64,000 nucleotides of DNA from Paracoccus tibetensis. GTDB lineage: Bacteria; Pseudomonadota; Alphaproteobacteria; Rhodobacterales; Rhodobacteraceae. Location of the stretch: assembly GCF_900102505.1 (NCBI RefSeq), contig NZ_FMVT01000004.1, positions 186,001 to 250,000 on the forward strand, read 5' to 3'. The position numbers and the translations under genes are program-made. Shown one piece after another: positions 26,939 to 37,810 of this stretch (the stretch's first letter is position 1; each line of letters opens with the position of its first letter). The notes below the pieces were generated by a model, which was not told where the DNA came from, did not search any database, and saw nothing but the letters and a program-made list of their open reading frames with translations.

Positions 26939-28080
26939 AGCGCCACCCAGGCCGCGTCCTGCTGCGACGAGCGCACGCAGGCGTCGATGAAGCGCATGCC
27001 TTCCAGCCCCGCCTCAAGCCCCGGCAGCACGTCCAGCACCGGATCGCGCCGTCCGTCCCGCGCCGCCCGGATCGCCTGCGCGGCGCCGGCATAGATGTTG
27101 GCGAAACCCTCCAGATAGCCCTCGGGATGCCCGCCCGGCGTGCGGGTGACGGCGCTGGCCGCCGCCCGCGCACCCGAGCCGCCCCGCGTCAGCAGGCGTT
27201 TGGGCTCACCGAAGGGCGTGAACCACAGGTAATTCGGGTCCTCCTGCGACCACTCAAGGCCGCCCTTCTCGCCATAGACCCTCAGCCGCAGGGCGTTCTC
27301 GTTCCCCGGCGCGACCTGGCTGCACCAGAGCATCCCGCGCGCACCGCCGGCAAAGCGCAACAGCACATGGGCGTTATCGTCCACCCGCCGCCCCGGCACG
27401 AAGGCCTGAAGGTCGGCAGCCAGCTTTTCGACCCGGTCGCCCGCGACGAAGCAGGCAAGGTTATGCGCGTGGCTGCCGATATCCCCGACCGAGCCGCCCG
27501 CGCCCGAGCGTTCGGGATCGGTGCGCCACTCGGCCTGCTTGTTCTCGCCCGACTGCTCGGCGGCTTCCGTCAGCCAGTCCTGCGGATATTCGACCTGCAC
27601 CACCCGAAGGGCGCCCAGATCGCCCGCCGCGATCATCTCGCGCGCCTGCCGGATCATGGGATAGCCGGTGTAGTTGTGCGTCAGGATGAACAGCGATTTC
27701 GCCTGCCGGATCGCTTCTGCCAGATCCTCGGCCTGCGCAATCGTGGCGGTCAGGGGCTTGTCGCAGATGACGTGGATGCCGCGCGACAGGAACGCCTTGG
27801 CCGCAGGCCCGTGGACGTGGTTCGGGGTGACGATGGACACCGCCTCGATCCCGTCCGGGCGCGCGGCCTCGGTCTCGGCCATCGCCTCGAAGCTGTCATA
27901 GCAGCGGTCCGGCTCCAGTCCCAGGGCCGCGCCGCTGTCGCGCGCCTTTTCGGGCGTCGAGGACAGGGCCCCGGCCACAAGGTCGAACTCGCCGTCGATG
28001 CGGGCGGCGATGCGGTGGACCGCCCCGATGAAGGCGTCCTTGCCGCCGCCGACCATGCCCAGCCTGATCCGTTTCGTCAT
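26935..28080 (-). CDS. Gfo/Idh/MocA family oxidoreductase
   Basis: NAD(P)-dependent sugar or polyol dehydrogenase, 381 residues. The Rossmann motif GMVGGGKDAFIGAVH is at about residues 9-23, and the conserved lysine lies in HVICDKPLTAT near 100. The C-terminal alpha/beta domain contains GSHAHNLACF, matching the catalytic GxHxxD-like region with asparagine. The frame is open to 28146, but MTKRIRLGMVGGG at 28080 is the conserved start. Only 4 bases separate it from the isomerase gene. With that enzyme it probably oxidises the imported sugar or polyol. Confidence 0.9.
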   Translation of the reverse strand: MTKRIRLGMVGGGKDAFIGAVHRIAARIDGEFDLVAGALSSTPEKARDSGAALGLEPDRCYDSFEAMAETEAARPDGIEAVSIVTPNHVHGPAAKAFLSRGIHVICDKPLTATIAQAEDLAEAIRQAKSLFILTHNYTGYPMIRQAREMIAAGDLGALRVVQVEYPQDWLTEAAEQSGENKQAEWRTDPERSGAGGSVGDIGSHAHNLACFVAGDRVEKLAADLQAFVPGRRVDDNAHVLLRFAGGARGMLWCSQVAPGNENALRLRVYGEKGGLEWSQEDPNYLWFTPFGEPKRLLTRGGSGARAAASAVTRTPGGHPEGYLEGFANIYAGAAQAIRAARDGRRDPVLDVLPGLEAGLEGMRFIDACVRSSQQDAAWVAL

Positions 28081-28084
28081 GTCG

Positions 28085-29137
28085 TCAAATCCCCAGCATG
28101 CGGCGATTGGCGGCCTCGTCGGCGCCCCCGTCCGCGAAGTCGTCAAAGGCGCGCTCGGTCACCCGGATGATGTGGTCACGGACAAAAGCCGCCCCCTCTC
28201 GCGCGCCATCCTCGGGATGCTTCAGGCAGCATTCCCACTCCACGACGGCCCATCCGTCGAAGTCATTCGCCGTCAGCTTCGAGAACACGGCCCCGAAATC
28301 CACCTGCCCGTCGCCAAGCGAGCGGAAGCGCCCGGCCCGGCTCACCCAAGGCTGGAAGCCGCCATAGACGCCCTTGCGCCCGGTCGGATTGAACTCGGCA
28401 TCCTTGACGTGGAACATGCGGATGCGGTCGGCATAGATGTCGATATTGTCGAGGTAATCCAGGCATTGCAGCACGTAATGCGACGGGTCGTAGAGCATGC
28501 AGGCCCGCGCGTGGTTCCCCACGCGGTCGAGGAACATCTCGTAGCTGTCGCCGTCATGCAGGTCCTCGCCGGGATGGATCTCGTAGCAGACGTCCACCCC
28601 GCAGTCCTCGGCATGATCCAGCAGCGGGCGCCAGCGGCGGGCCAGCTCGTCGAACGCAGTCTCCACCAGCCCCTGCGGGCGCTGCGGCCACGGGTAGACA
28701 AAGGGCCAAGCCAGCGCGCCCGAGAAGCTGACCATCGCCGTCAGCCCCATGTTGCGCGAGGCGGTCAGCGCCTTGGTGACCTGATCCACCGCCCATTCCT
28801 GCCGGGCCTTGGGATTGCCGCGCATATCCGGGACGGTGAAGCCGTCGAAGGCCTCGTCATAGGCCGGGTGCACGGCGACAAGCTGGCCTTGGAGATGGGT
28901 CGACAGCTCGGTCACCTCGACGCCGTTCGCTTTGGCGATCCCCTTGAACTCGTCGCAATAGTCGCGGCTCTCGGCAGCCTTCGCCAGATCGATCAGACGC
29001 CCGTCCCAGCTGGGCACCTGAACGCCCTTGTAGCCGCAATCGGCCGCCCATTGGGTGATCGAGTCCCAGCTGTTGAAGGGCGCCTCGTCGCCCGCGAACT
29101 GGGCCAGGAACAGCGCCGGTCCCTTGATCGTCTTCAT
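28085..29137 (-). CDS. Sugar phosphate isomerase/epimerase (xylose isomerase-like TIM barrel)
   Basis: AP endonuclease 2/xylose isomerase-like barrel protein, 350 residues. Candidate metal-binding residues are visible in VCYEIHPGEDL (Glu), MLYDPSHYVLQ (Asp/His), RMFHVKDAEF (His, Asp) and AVVEWECCLKHPEDG (Glu). This arrangement is shared by IolE/IolI-like enzymes and by many partners of Gfo/Idh/MocA dehydrogenases. Its start overlaps the regulator gene's stop by 4 bases. The substrate is not shown. Confidence 0.88.
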   Translation of the reverse strand: MKTIKGPALFLAQFAGDEAPFNSWDSITQWAADCGYKGVQVPSWDGRLIDLAKAAESRDYCDEFKGIAKANGVEVTELSTHLQGQLVAVHPAYDEAFDGFTVPDMRGNPKARQEWAVDQVTKALTASRNMGLTAMVSFSGALAWPFVYPWPQRPQGLVETAFDELARRWRPLLDHAEDCGVDVCYEIHPGEDLHDGDSYEMFLDRVGNHARACMLYDPSHYVLQCLDYLDNIDIYADRIRMFHVKDAEFNPTGRKGVYGGFQPWVSRAGRFRSLGDGQVDFGAVFSKLTANDFDGWAVVEWECCLKHPEDGAREGAAFVRDHIIRVTERAFDDFADGGADEAANRRMLGI

Positions 29138-30240
29138 GCTATCCTTTCCTCCGACGGGACGCGCCCGCCGGATCCTGTTGCAAGGTCAGGGCCGCCCGCC
29201 GCTGCATCCGCCTCGGTCAGGGCCGGCAGGTTGTCGTGAAGGTAGATCATCGGCACGACCCGCGCCGGCTGCGGGGCCATCCCGTCCGCGATGGCGGTCA
29301 TGGCGTCCAGCGCCCGCGCGATCTCCTCGGCCGGCTTCTGGTCGATCACGGCATCGACCAGCCCCTGCTCCAGCGCGGCACGGGAATGGGCGGTCAGCTC
29401 GTGCAGCACCACCACGGGACGCGGCGCGGGCAGGCCGCGCAGCAGCCCGATGAGCGCCCGGTTGCCCGCCCCGATCGAGTAGATGGCGGTGATCGCCGGC
29501 GCCTCGCGCAGGGCGCGAGCGAGGCTCTCGGACATCCGCTCGGGCTGGTCCAGCACCTCGATCGGCGGCAGGACGGTGCAGGCGGCGCCCGGCTCGGCCA
29601 GGACCCCGGTCACGCCCGCCAGACGGTCGCCGTGATCGCGCAGATCGCGCCGCCCGAGGATCGGCAGCACCACCCCCTGCGCGCCCCGATGCGCCAGGCG
29701 GATCAGTCGGCCTGCCGTCCGGCCCGCCGCCACGTTGTCGATCCCGACATAGAGCGCGCGGGCACTCTCGGCGGCATCCGAGACCAGCGTCAGGACCGGG
29801 ATGCCCGCCGCGACCAGCCGCGCGATCGCCGCCTCGAGCCGGGGCGACTGGATGCCGACCAGGGCGATGCAGTCGCAGTCGCCGGGGGCCGTCGCCTCCA
29901 GCCGCGCCGCCAGCGCCTCGTCGTCAAGGGCCGGCACGTCGTGCCGCTCGATCAGGATGCGGTCGCTGCGGCGCGGGACGACCTGCGCCTCCAGCGCCTC
30001 GCGCAGGACGGTGTAGAAGCCGTGATCGCCCTGCGGCAGGTAGAAGCGGAAGCGGTAGGCGCGCTGGCGCGCGAGGTTCGCGGCGCGGATGTCGCGGCGG
30101 TAGCCCAGGCTCTCCATCGCGTCGCGAACCCGCTGCGCCGACTTCTCGGCGACCTTGCCCCGGTCATTGAGGACCCGGTCGGCCGTCGAGTAGCTGACAC
30201 CGGCGGCCCGCGCCACGTCGTGCAGCGTCGGTATGCGCAT
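29134..30240 (-). CDS. LacI family transcriptional regulator
   Basis: Regulator of 368 residues at the head of the sugar operon. The N-terminal helix-turn-helix reads IPTLHDVARAAGVSYSTADRVLNDRG, followed by the hinge region and a periplasmic-binding-protein-like effector domain (DCIALVGIQSPRLEAA, GIPVLTLVSDAA, YVGIDNVAAGRTAGR). The frame is open to 30288, but MRIPTLHDVA at 30240 with GGGGAG upstream is the usual start. It heads six co-oriented genes with mostly 4-base overlaps, so it probably senses the imported sugar and controls its own operon. Confidence 0.9.
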   Translation of the reverse strand: MRIPTLHDVARAAGVSYSTADRVLNDRGKVAEKSAQRVRDAMESLGYRRDIRAANLARQRAYRFRFYLPQGDHGFYTVLREALEAQVVPRRSDRILIERHDVPALDDEALAARLEATAPGDCDCIALVGIQSPRLEAAIARLVAAGIPVLTLVSDAAESARALYVGIDNVAAGRTAGRLIRLAHRGAQGVVLPILGRRDLRDHGDRLAGVTGVLAEPGAACTVLPPIEVLDQPERMSESLARALREAPAITAIYSIGAGNRALIGLLRGLPAPRPVVVLHELTAHSRAALEQGLVDAVIDQKPAEEIARALDAMTAIADGMAPQPARVVPMIYLHDNLPALTEADAAAGGPDLATGSGGRVPSEERIA

Positions 30241-30284
30241 GAATCTCTCCCCGGCATCCAAGCTGCACGGGAAGATGACAGACG

Positions 30285-31511
30285 TCAATCATTTCTTGTA
30301 TGGCGGCCTCGGCGGGCGGCGGCGTAGCCGGCAAGGCCCAGGGCCGGACCCGGCACCAGAAGCCAGGCGGCGGCCGAGGGGCCGAGGCGTTCAAGCACCG
30401 CCGCGGCGGCCGAGATCGACAGGATGGTGATCGCAAAGCCGATGGCATTCTGGATCGCCAGCGCGCTGCCCACAAGATCGCGCGGGCACGACGCTGCCGA
30501 CAGCGCCGAGAATTGCGGCGAATCCGCCACCACCGCCGCCCCCCAGAGCAGCAGCAGCAGCGCGACTGCTGGTCCCGGCAGCGCGTCCCAGGCCAGCGCA
30601 AAGGCGGCGGCGCAGCTGCCCGACAGCGCCAGCGCCGTCAGCGCCACGGCGCCGCTGCCGAAGCGCCGCGACAGCCGACCGCCCAGAAGGCAGCCGGCAG
30701 CGCCGATCCCGATGATCGCGAAGGACAGGCCCGCCGTCCCGCCCGGAACCCCCGCCGCGGCGCCGCTGGCCGCGACCAGCAGCGGCACCAGCGTCCAGAA
30801 GGCGTAAAGCTCCCACATATGGCCGAAATAGCCGGTGGCGGCGGCGCGGAACTGCGGCACGCGGAACGCGCCGAGAACCGAGCGGCGGGGACCGCCGGTG
30901 CCCGCGCGGCGCGGCGGAAGGTGCGGGCCGTCGCCGAGAGCGCGGATCATGCCCGCCCCGAGCAGCGCCAGCAGCGACGAGGCGGTGACGATCCAGCGCC
31001 AGTCGAGCCCCGCCCCCGAGGCGCGCAGCAGATGCGGCAGCGCGGTGCCGAGCGTCAGCATGGCCACCAGCAGCGCCAGCGCCTGCCCGGTGCGCGCGGG
31101 CTCCCAGCTGACGACCAGCTTCATGCCGATGGGGTAGATGCCGGCAAGGCTCAGCCCGACCAGAAGGCGCAGCGCCGCGCCCTGCGCGACCGAGCCGGCC
31201 CACCAGGCGAAGGCGGCGTTGCAGGCCGCCCCGGCCAGCGCGCAGGTCACGAAGATGGCGCTGGCCCGGAAACGGTCGGCAAGCCCCGTCAGCGACAGCG
31301 TCAGCGTGCCGAGGATGAAACCCGCCTGAACCGCCGTCGTCAGCAGGGCGATGTCGGCCGCGCTCGCGCCCCAGTCCCGCGCCAGCCCCTCGGCCGCGCT
31401 GTTGGCGCTGAACCAGAGCGAGGTGCCGAAGAGCTGCGCCAGCGAGATGGTGGCGACCGGCGAGAGTGCCCGCGCCCCGCGCCCGTCCGCGCCCTGTCGC
31501 CGTCCCGCCAC
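30285..31511 (-). CDS. MFS transporter
   Basis: Major facilitator of 408 residues with about twelve hydrophobic segments. The first transmembrane region, ISLAQLFGTSLWFSANSAAE, and the loop 2-3 segment GLADRFRAS are typical; the central loop is Arg/Pro-rich (LPPRRAGTGGPRRS). The substrate is unknown. It lies 66 bases downstream of copA on the same strand, so read-through from the copper operon is possible, but nothing else ties it to copper. Its 3' end lies 44 bases from the LacI regulator start. Confidence 0.85.
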   Translation of the reverse strand: MAGRRQGADGRGARALSPVATISLAQLFGTSLWFSANSAAEGLARDWGASAADIALLTTAVQAGFILGTLTLSLTGLADRFRASAIFVTCALAGAACNAAFAWWAGSVAQGAALRLLVGLSLAGIYPIGMKLVVSWEPARTGQALALLVAMLTLGTALPHLLRASGAGLDWRWIVTASSLLALLGAGMIRALGDGPHLPPRRAGTGGPRRSVLGAFRVPQFRAAATGYFGHMWELYAFWTLVPLLVAASGAAAGVPGGTAGLSFAIIGIGAAGCLLGGRLSRRFGSGAVALTALALSGSCAAAFALAWDALPGPAVALLLLLWGAAVVADSPQFSALSAASCPRDLVGSALAIQNAIGFAITILSISAAAAVLERLGPSAAAWLLVPGPALGLAGYAAARRGRHTRND

Positions 31512-31577
31512 GCCCGCCCCTCCGCCAAGTCCCTTGGCGACTGGATAGCCCTCTGCGCGGGCGCCTGCCAGACGGCC

Positions 31578-34067
<2,490 letters not shown>

Positions 34068-34100
34068 CTGGGACTCTCCTCTCGGAACGGCTGATCGCTC

Positions 34101-34131
34101 CTTGTGCGCCTTCCAGTCGCGGGAAGGTCAA
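34101..34131 (-). promoter_or_regulatory. CueR/HmrR-type operator for copA
   Basis: On the minus strand TTGACC (34131-34126) begins the dyad ACCTTCC - 7 bases - GGAAGG, the consensus dyad of copper-responsive MerR regulators. The -10 expected 19 bases downstream (CACAAG) is weak, which fits a promoter needing activation by DNA twisting. Confidence 0.7.
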
Positions 34132-34166
34132 GCGGAAACTCGGCGCCCGCGACGCGCCGCGCGCGG

Positions 34167-34197
34167 TTGACCTTCCCCCTGCTGGAACCTCTATCTA
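34167..34197 (+). promoter_or_regulatory. MerR-type copper promoter for DUF305-cueR
   Basis: TTGACC, a 19-base spacer, then TATCTA. The spacer carries the dyad ACCTTCC - 7 bases - GGAACCT. The long 19-bp spacing and the dyad between -35 and -10 are the signature of MerR-family activated promoters. Confidence 0.78.
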
Positions 34198-34252
34198 AGC
34201 CGGGAATGGGTGCTGCCAAGTGTGCAGGCCCCGCAATCGCAGGAGGATCACG

Positions 34253-34765
34253 ATGACCATCACCCGCCTTGCCGCCCTCGGCGCCCTTGCCGCCGCCGCG
34301 CTGGCCCTTCCGGCCTCGGCGCAGGACGCCGCCTTCCAGCTTCCCCCGCAATGCAGCATGGCCGAGGCGACCGCCGGCGCGGCTCACGACACGCAGATGG
34401 ATCACGGCGCGGGGCACGGCTCCGGTCACGGCGCGGGCCAAGGGACGGGCCACGGGGTCGATCACGGCGCGGGCGCGGCAGCGGGCATGCCGGATACCGC
34501 GGGGCGCCCCGAGCATGTGCAGGAGAACATGGCCCGGATGGCCGTCACCATGCCGGCCATGCACGAGGGCATGATGCATGACGATCCCGACATTGCCTTC
34601 GCCTGCGGCATGATCGCCCATCACCAGGGCGCCATCGACATGGCCGAGGTGCTGCTGGAACACGGCAGCGACCCTCGGATGCGCGCGCTGGCCGAGGAGA
34701 TCATCACCGCGCAGGTCGCCGAGATCGAGGAGATGACGACCTGGCTGGCCGAGCGGGCGGACTGA
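34253..34765 (+). CDS. DUF305 family copper-associated secreted protein
   Basis: Periplasmic protein of 170 residues with signal peptide MTITRLAALGALAAAALALPASA. Residues about 43-80 form a His/Gly repeat (MDHGAGHGSGHGAGQGTGHG) suited to binding metal. The C-terminal DUF305 domain has MMHDDPDIAFACGMIAHHQG with the conserved HHQGAI and MxxH residues. AGGAGG lies 7 bases before the ATG. It sits between a copper-type promoter and cueR, pointing to periplasmic copper binding or delivery, which is inference. Confidence 0.85.
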   Translation: MTITRLAALGALAAAALALPASAQDAAFQLPPQCSMAEATAGAAHDTQMDHGAGHGSGHGAGQGTGHGVDHGAGAAAGMPDTAGRPEHVQENMARMAVTMPAMHEGMMHDDPDIAFACGMIAHHQGAIDMAEVLLEHGSDPRMRALAEEIITAQVAEIEEMTTWLAERAD

Positions 34766-34789
34766 GGACCGCATGAAGGAGGGCGCGCG

Positions 34790-35281
34790 ATGAACATCGG
34801 CGCGGCGGCACGCCGCTCGGGCCTGCCGCCGAAGACCATTCGCTACTACGAGGAGATCGGCCTGCTGACTGCCTCGCGCGCCGCCAACGGCTATCGCGAC
34901 TATTCCGAGGCCGATGTCCAGCGGCTCGGCTTCGTGCAGCGGGCGCGGCGGCTCGGCTTCTCGGTCGAGGAGTGCCGGCAGCTGCTGTCGCTCTACAGCG
35001 ACCGCGACCGGGCCAGCGCCGACGTCAAGGCCATCGCCCTCGAGAAGCTGGCCGAGATCGACCGGCGCATCGAAGAACTCGCCGGCCTGCGCCGGATGCT
35101 GGGGCAGCTGGTCGAAAGCTGCCACGGCGACGACCGGCCCGACTGCCCGATCATCGACGGCCTGGCTGGCGATGGGCGGGCGGGAGGGGGGCTGGCGGGC
35201 GGCGGGCGGGCGGCGGGCGCGGCTGACCCGGCCGCTTCGGCGGGCGCACGGTCAGGAACATCCGTGCCGGCCGTCCGTTAG
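34790..35281 (+). CDS. cueR: Copper-responsive MerR family regulator (CueR/HmrR)
   Basis: Cu(I) sensor-activator, 163 residues. The N-terminal winged helix reads MNIGAAARRSGLPPKTIRYY and a long dimerisation helix follows. The metal site is Cys111-x7-Cys119 (ESCHGDDRPDCPII), the spacing of Cu/Ag/Au sensors. The last 35 residues are a Gly/Ala-rich tail (GRAGGGLAGGGRAAGAA) not needed by the family, encoded by a G-rich repetitive stretch. It probably activates both copA and its own operon through the two dyads at 34101-34197. Confidence 0.9.
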   Translation: MNIGAAARRSGLPPKTIRYYEEIGLLTASRAANGYRDYSEADVQRLGFVQRARRLGFSVEECRQLLSLYSDRDRASADVKAIALEKLAEIDRRIEELAGLRRMLGQLVESCHGDDRPDCPIIDGLAGDGRAGGGLAGGGRAAGAADPAASAGARSGTSVPAVR

Positions 35282-35316
35282 GGCGCGGCACAGCGTCCAC
35301 GGAAGGAAGCGCGCCG

Positions 35317-36078
35317 ATGACGGACAGCACCTACACGCCGACCGACCGCCTGAAACCCGTCACCGATAACGTCTGGATCGTCGATAGCGGCCCGTTCAGG
35401 GCGATGGGCGTTCTTCCCCTGCCCGTCCGCATGAGCGTCGTGCGCCTTGAGGACGGCGGGCTGCTGCTGCACTCGCCCACGCGCTTCACGCCGGGGTTGC
35501 TGGCGCAGCTGCGCGAGATCGGCACGCCGCGCCACCTGGTCGCGCCGAACAGCGCGCATTGGACGATGATGCAGGATTGGCAGAAGGCGCTGCCGGACGC
35601 GACCACCTGGGGCGCGCCGGGGCTGCGGGACCGCCGCCAGGTCCGGGCCTCTGGGCTGCGGCTGGACCACGACCTCGGCGGGCCGGAAGCCGCCGGCTGG
35701 CCGGCCGAGCTGGAGCAGGTGGACGTTCCCGGCATCGGCGGCTTCCACGAGGTGTGCCTGTTCCACGCGCCAAGCCACACGCTGCTGATGACCGACCTCA
35801 TCCAGAACCTCGAGCCCGAGAAGATGCCCGCCGTGACCCGGCCGCTGCTGTCGGTCGCGGGCAACCTCGCTCCTGACGGACGGGCGCCAAGCTACTTGCG
35901 CGCCGTCGTGCGCATGAAGGGATCGCCCGCGCGCGAGGCCGCGCGCCGCCTGGTCGCGCTGACTCCCGAGCGCGTCATCTTCGCTCATGGCGCGTGGTTC
36001 GAGAGCAACGGAACCGCCCGCCTGACCCGCGCGCTCGACTGGCTCCTGCGCGATGAGGCCGCGCCGAAGGCCCGCTAG
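35317..36078 (+). CDS. DUF4336 family protein (metallo-beta-lactamase-like)
   Basis: Protein of 253 residues. The opening KPVTDNVWIVDSGPFRAMG and RLEDGGLLLHSPT, then HLVAPNSAHWTMMQDW and HTLLMTDLIQN, follow the DUF4336 pattern, a relative of the metallo-beta-lactamase fold in which the usual HxHxDH is altered (NSAHW here). No signal peptide. The function of the family is unknown. It begins 35 bases after cueR on the same strand and may be co-transcribed. Its stop overlaps the end of the convergent modC gene. Confidence 0.8.
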   Translation: MTDSTYTPTDRLKPVTDNVWIVDSGPFRAMGVLPLPVRMSVVRLEDGGLLLHSPTRFTPGLLAQLREIGTPRHLVAPNSAHWTMMQDWQKALPDATTWGAPGLRDRRQVRASGLRLDHDLGGPEAAGWPAELEQVDVPGIGGFHEVCLFHAPSHTLLMTDLIQNLEPEKMPAVTRPLLSVAGNLAPDGRAPSYLRAVVRMKGSPAREAARRLVALTPERVIFAHGAWFESNGTARLTRALDWLLRDEAAPKAR

Positions 36079-37139
36079 CCGGGCAGCTCCGTCACGACAG
36101 GATCGGTCAGGACCGCGTGCACCGCCTCGCCAGGCGAGAGGCCGAGGACCTGCGCCCCGCTGAGGGGCAGCCGGCAGGAGATGACGGATGCCCCGGCCCT
36201 CAGCCGCACCAGCAACGCCCCCTGCCCCGGCGTCAGCGCCTCGATCCGCGCGGCCAGCACGGTGGGGCTGGAGAGACCCGTGACCGGGCTGCGCGACAGA
36301 AGCACGTCCGCGGAACGCACGCGCAGCTGCACCCGCGCGCCGGCCGGCAGGGCAAGCGCGGGAACCAGCAGCGGCCCCGTCGGCCCCTCCAGCCGCGTCA
36401 GGCCGCCCGGAAGATGCGCCGCCACCAACGCGGGCAGGATCGAGATGGCGTCCTCCAGCCCCAGGACGCGCAGCGCCGCCGCGTCCGACAGGATGGCATG
36501 GGCCGCGCCCTCGGCCACGATCCGGCCCTGCTCGATGACGGCGATGCGGTCGGCAAGACGCTCGGCCTCGGAAAGATCATGCGTCACCAGAAGGACCGGC
36601 ATCGACAGATGCGCCCGCAGGGCCAGCACCTCTTCATGCAGCCGGACCCGCGTGGCCCGGTCCACGGCCGAGAAGGGCTCGTCGAGCAGCAGCGCCAGCG
36701 GCCGCCGCGCCAAGGCCCGCGCCAGCGCCACGCGCTGCTGCTGCCCGCCCGACAGCTCGGCCGGCCGCCGCGCGTCCATGCCGCCAAGATTGACCAGCCC
36801 GAGGATGCGCGCCGCCCCGTCCGGCGTCGGATCGTCCATCGCCGCCATCACGTTGCCGAGCGCGGTCATGTGCGGAAAGAGCGCGTAGTTCTGGAAGACC
36901 AGCCCGGTCCGGCGGCGATGCGGCGGCAGCCACCGACGGCGCGCGCTGTCCAGCCAGACCTCGGCGCCAACCGCGACGCGCCCCGCCTCGGGCCGCCAGA
37001 GGCCCGCGATGGCGCGCAGGATCGTGGTCTTGCCGCTGCCCGAGGGGCCGACCAGCGCCATGATCTCGCCCGGCGCCACGCGGAAGCCAAGGTCCAGCGG
37101 GATGGGCGCCTGCGCCCGCAGATCGACGTCCAGCGCCAT
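36075..37139 (-). CDS. modC: Molybdate ABC transporter ATP-binding protein
   Basis: Cytoplasmic ATPase of the molybdate importer, 354 residues. Walker A GPSGSGKTT is at about residues 30-38, signature LSGGQQQRVALARAL, Walker B LLLDEPFSAVD, switch LLVTHDLSEAE. The C-terminal region, about residues 285-350, resembles the molybdate-binding TOBE/MOP domain (LAARIEALTPGQGALLVRL). The frame is open far upstream, but MALDVDLRAQ overlaps the modB stop by one base (TGATG), the expected coupling. Confidence 0.9.
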   Translation of the reverse strand: MALDVDLRAQAPIPLDLGFRVAPGEIMALVGPSGSGKTTILRAIAGLWRPEAGRVAVGAEVWLDSARRRWLPPHRRRTGLVFQNYALFPHMTALGNVMAAMDDPTPDGAARILGLVNLGGMDARRPAELSGGQQQRVALARALARRPLALLLDEPFSAVDRATRVRLHEEVLALRAHLSMPVLLVTHDLSEAERLADRIAVIEQGRIVAEGAAHAILSDAAALRVLGLEDAISILPALVAAHLPGGLTRLEGPTGPLLVPALALPAGARVQLRVRSADVLLSRSPVTGLSSPTVLAARIEALTPGQGALLVRLRAGASVISCRLPLSGAQVLGLSPGEAVHAVLTDPVVTELPG

Positions 37140-37807
37140 CAGCCCAGCCTGCGCCCGACCCGCGCCGACAGCGCATAGGTCAGCGTGATCGCCGCCAGCG
37201 AGATCGCCACCAGCACCGCGGACATGATCCCGGCGCCGCGATTGTCGAAGGCCTGCACGCGGTCGTAGATCGAGATGGCGATGGTCTTGGTCTCGCCGGG
37301 GATCGAGCCGCCGACCATCAGCACGATCCCGAACTCGCCGAGCGTATGGGCGAAGGTCAGGACCATCGCCGTCATCACTCCCGGCCAGGCCAGGGGCAGC
37401 TCGATGTGCCACAGCGCCCGCAGCGGGGACATGCCGCAGCAGGCGGCGGCCTCGCGCACCTCGGGCGGGATGGCCTGGAAGCCCCGCTGCGCGGGCTGGA
37501 TGGCGAAGGGGAGGTTGAAGATCACCGAGGCGAGGACCAGCCCCTCGAAGCTGAACACCAGCGGCCGGCCGACCAGCCCCTGCCACAGATCGCCGAAGGG
37601 CGCGCCGCGGCCGAAGGCCAGCAGCAGGTAGAAGCCGAAGACCGTCGGCGGCAGCACCAGCGGCAGCATCACCAGCGCCTCGACCACTCCCTTGCCGGCG
37701 AAGCGGCGATAGGCCAGCAGGCGCCCCACCAGCACCGAGACCGGCAGCAGCAGCGCCACCGTCCAGCCCGCCAGACGCAGCGACAGCCCAAGCGCGGTCC
37801 AGTCCAT
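37139..37807 (-). CDS. modB: Molybdate ABC transporter permease
   Basis: Channel subunit of 222 residues with about five hydrophobic segments. Typical ModB sequences are MLPLVLPPTVFGFYLLL, then PPEVREAAACCGMS and FAHTLGEFGIVLMVGGSIPG, including the EAA-type coupling loop. It lies 3 bases downstream of modA and overlaps modC by one base. Confidence 0.92.
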   Translation of the reverse strand: MDWTALGLSLRLAGWTVALLLPVSVLVGRLLAYRRFAGKGVVEALVMLPLVLPPTVFGFYLLLAFGRGAPFGDLWQGLVGRPLVFSFEGLVLASVIFNLPFAIQPAQRGFQAIPPEVREAAACCGMSPLRALWHIELPLAWPGVMTAMVLTFAHTLGEFGIVLMVGGSIPGETKTIAISIYDRVQAFDNRGAGIMSAVLVAISLAAITLTYALSARVGRRLG

Positions 37808-37810
37808 GCC

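Noticed and set aside
31523..31539. Hairpin CGCCAAG-TCC-CTTGGCG between copA and the MFS gene as a terminator
   Set aside because: Seven pairs, a 3-base loop and no T-run on the minus strand; too weak to call.
34101..34131. A strong sigma-70 promoter for copA
   Set aside because: Only the -35-like TTGACC is good; no convincing -10 is present at 17-19 bases, so it is listed as a regulator-dependent site instead.
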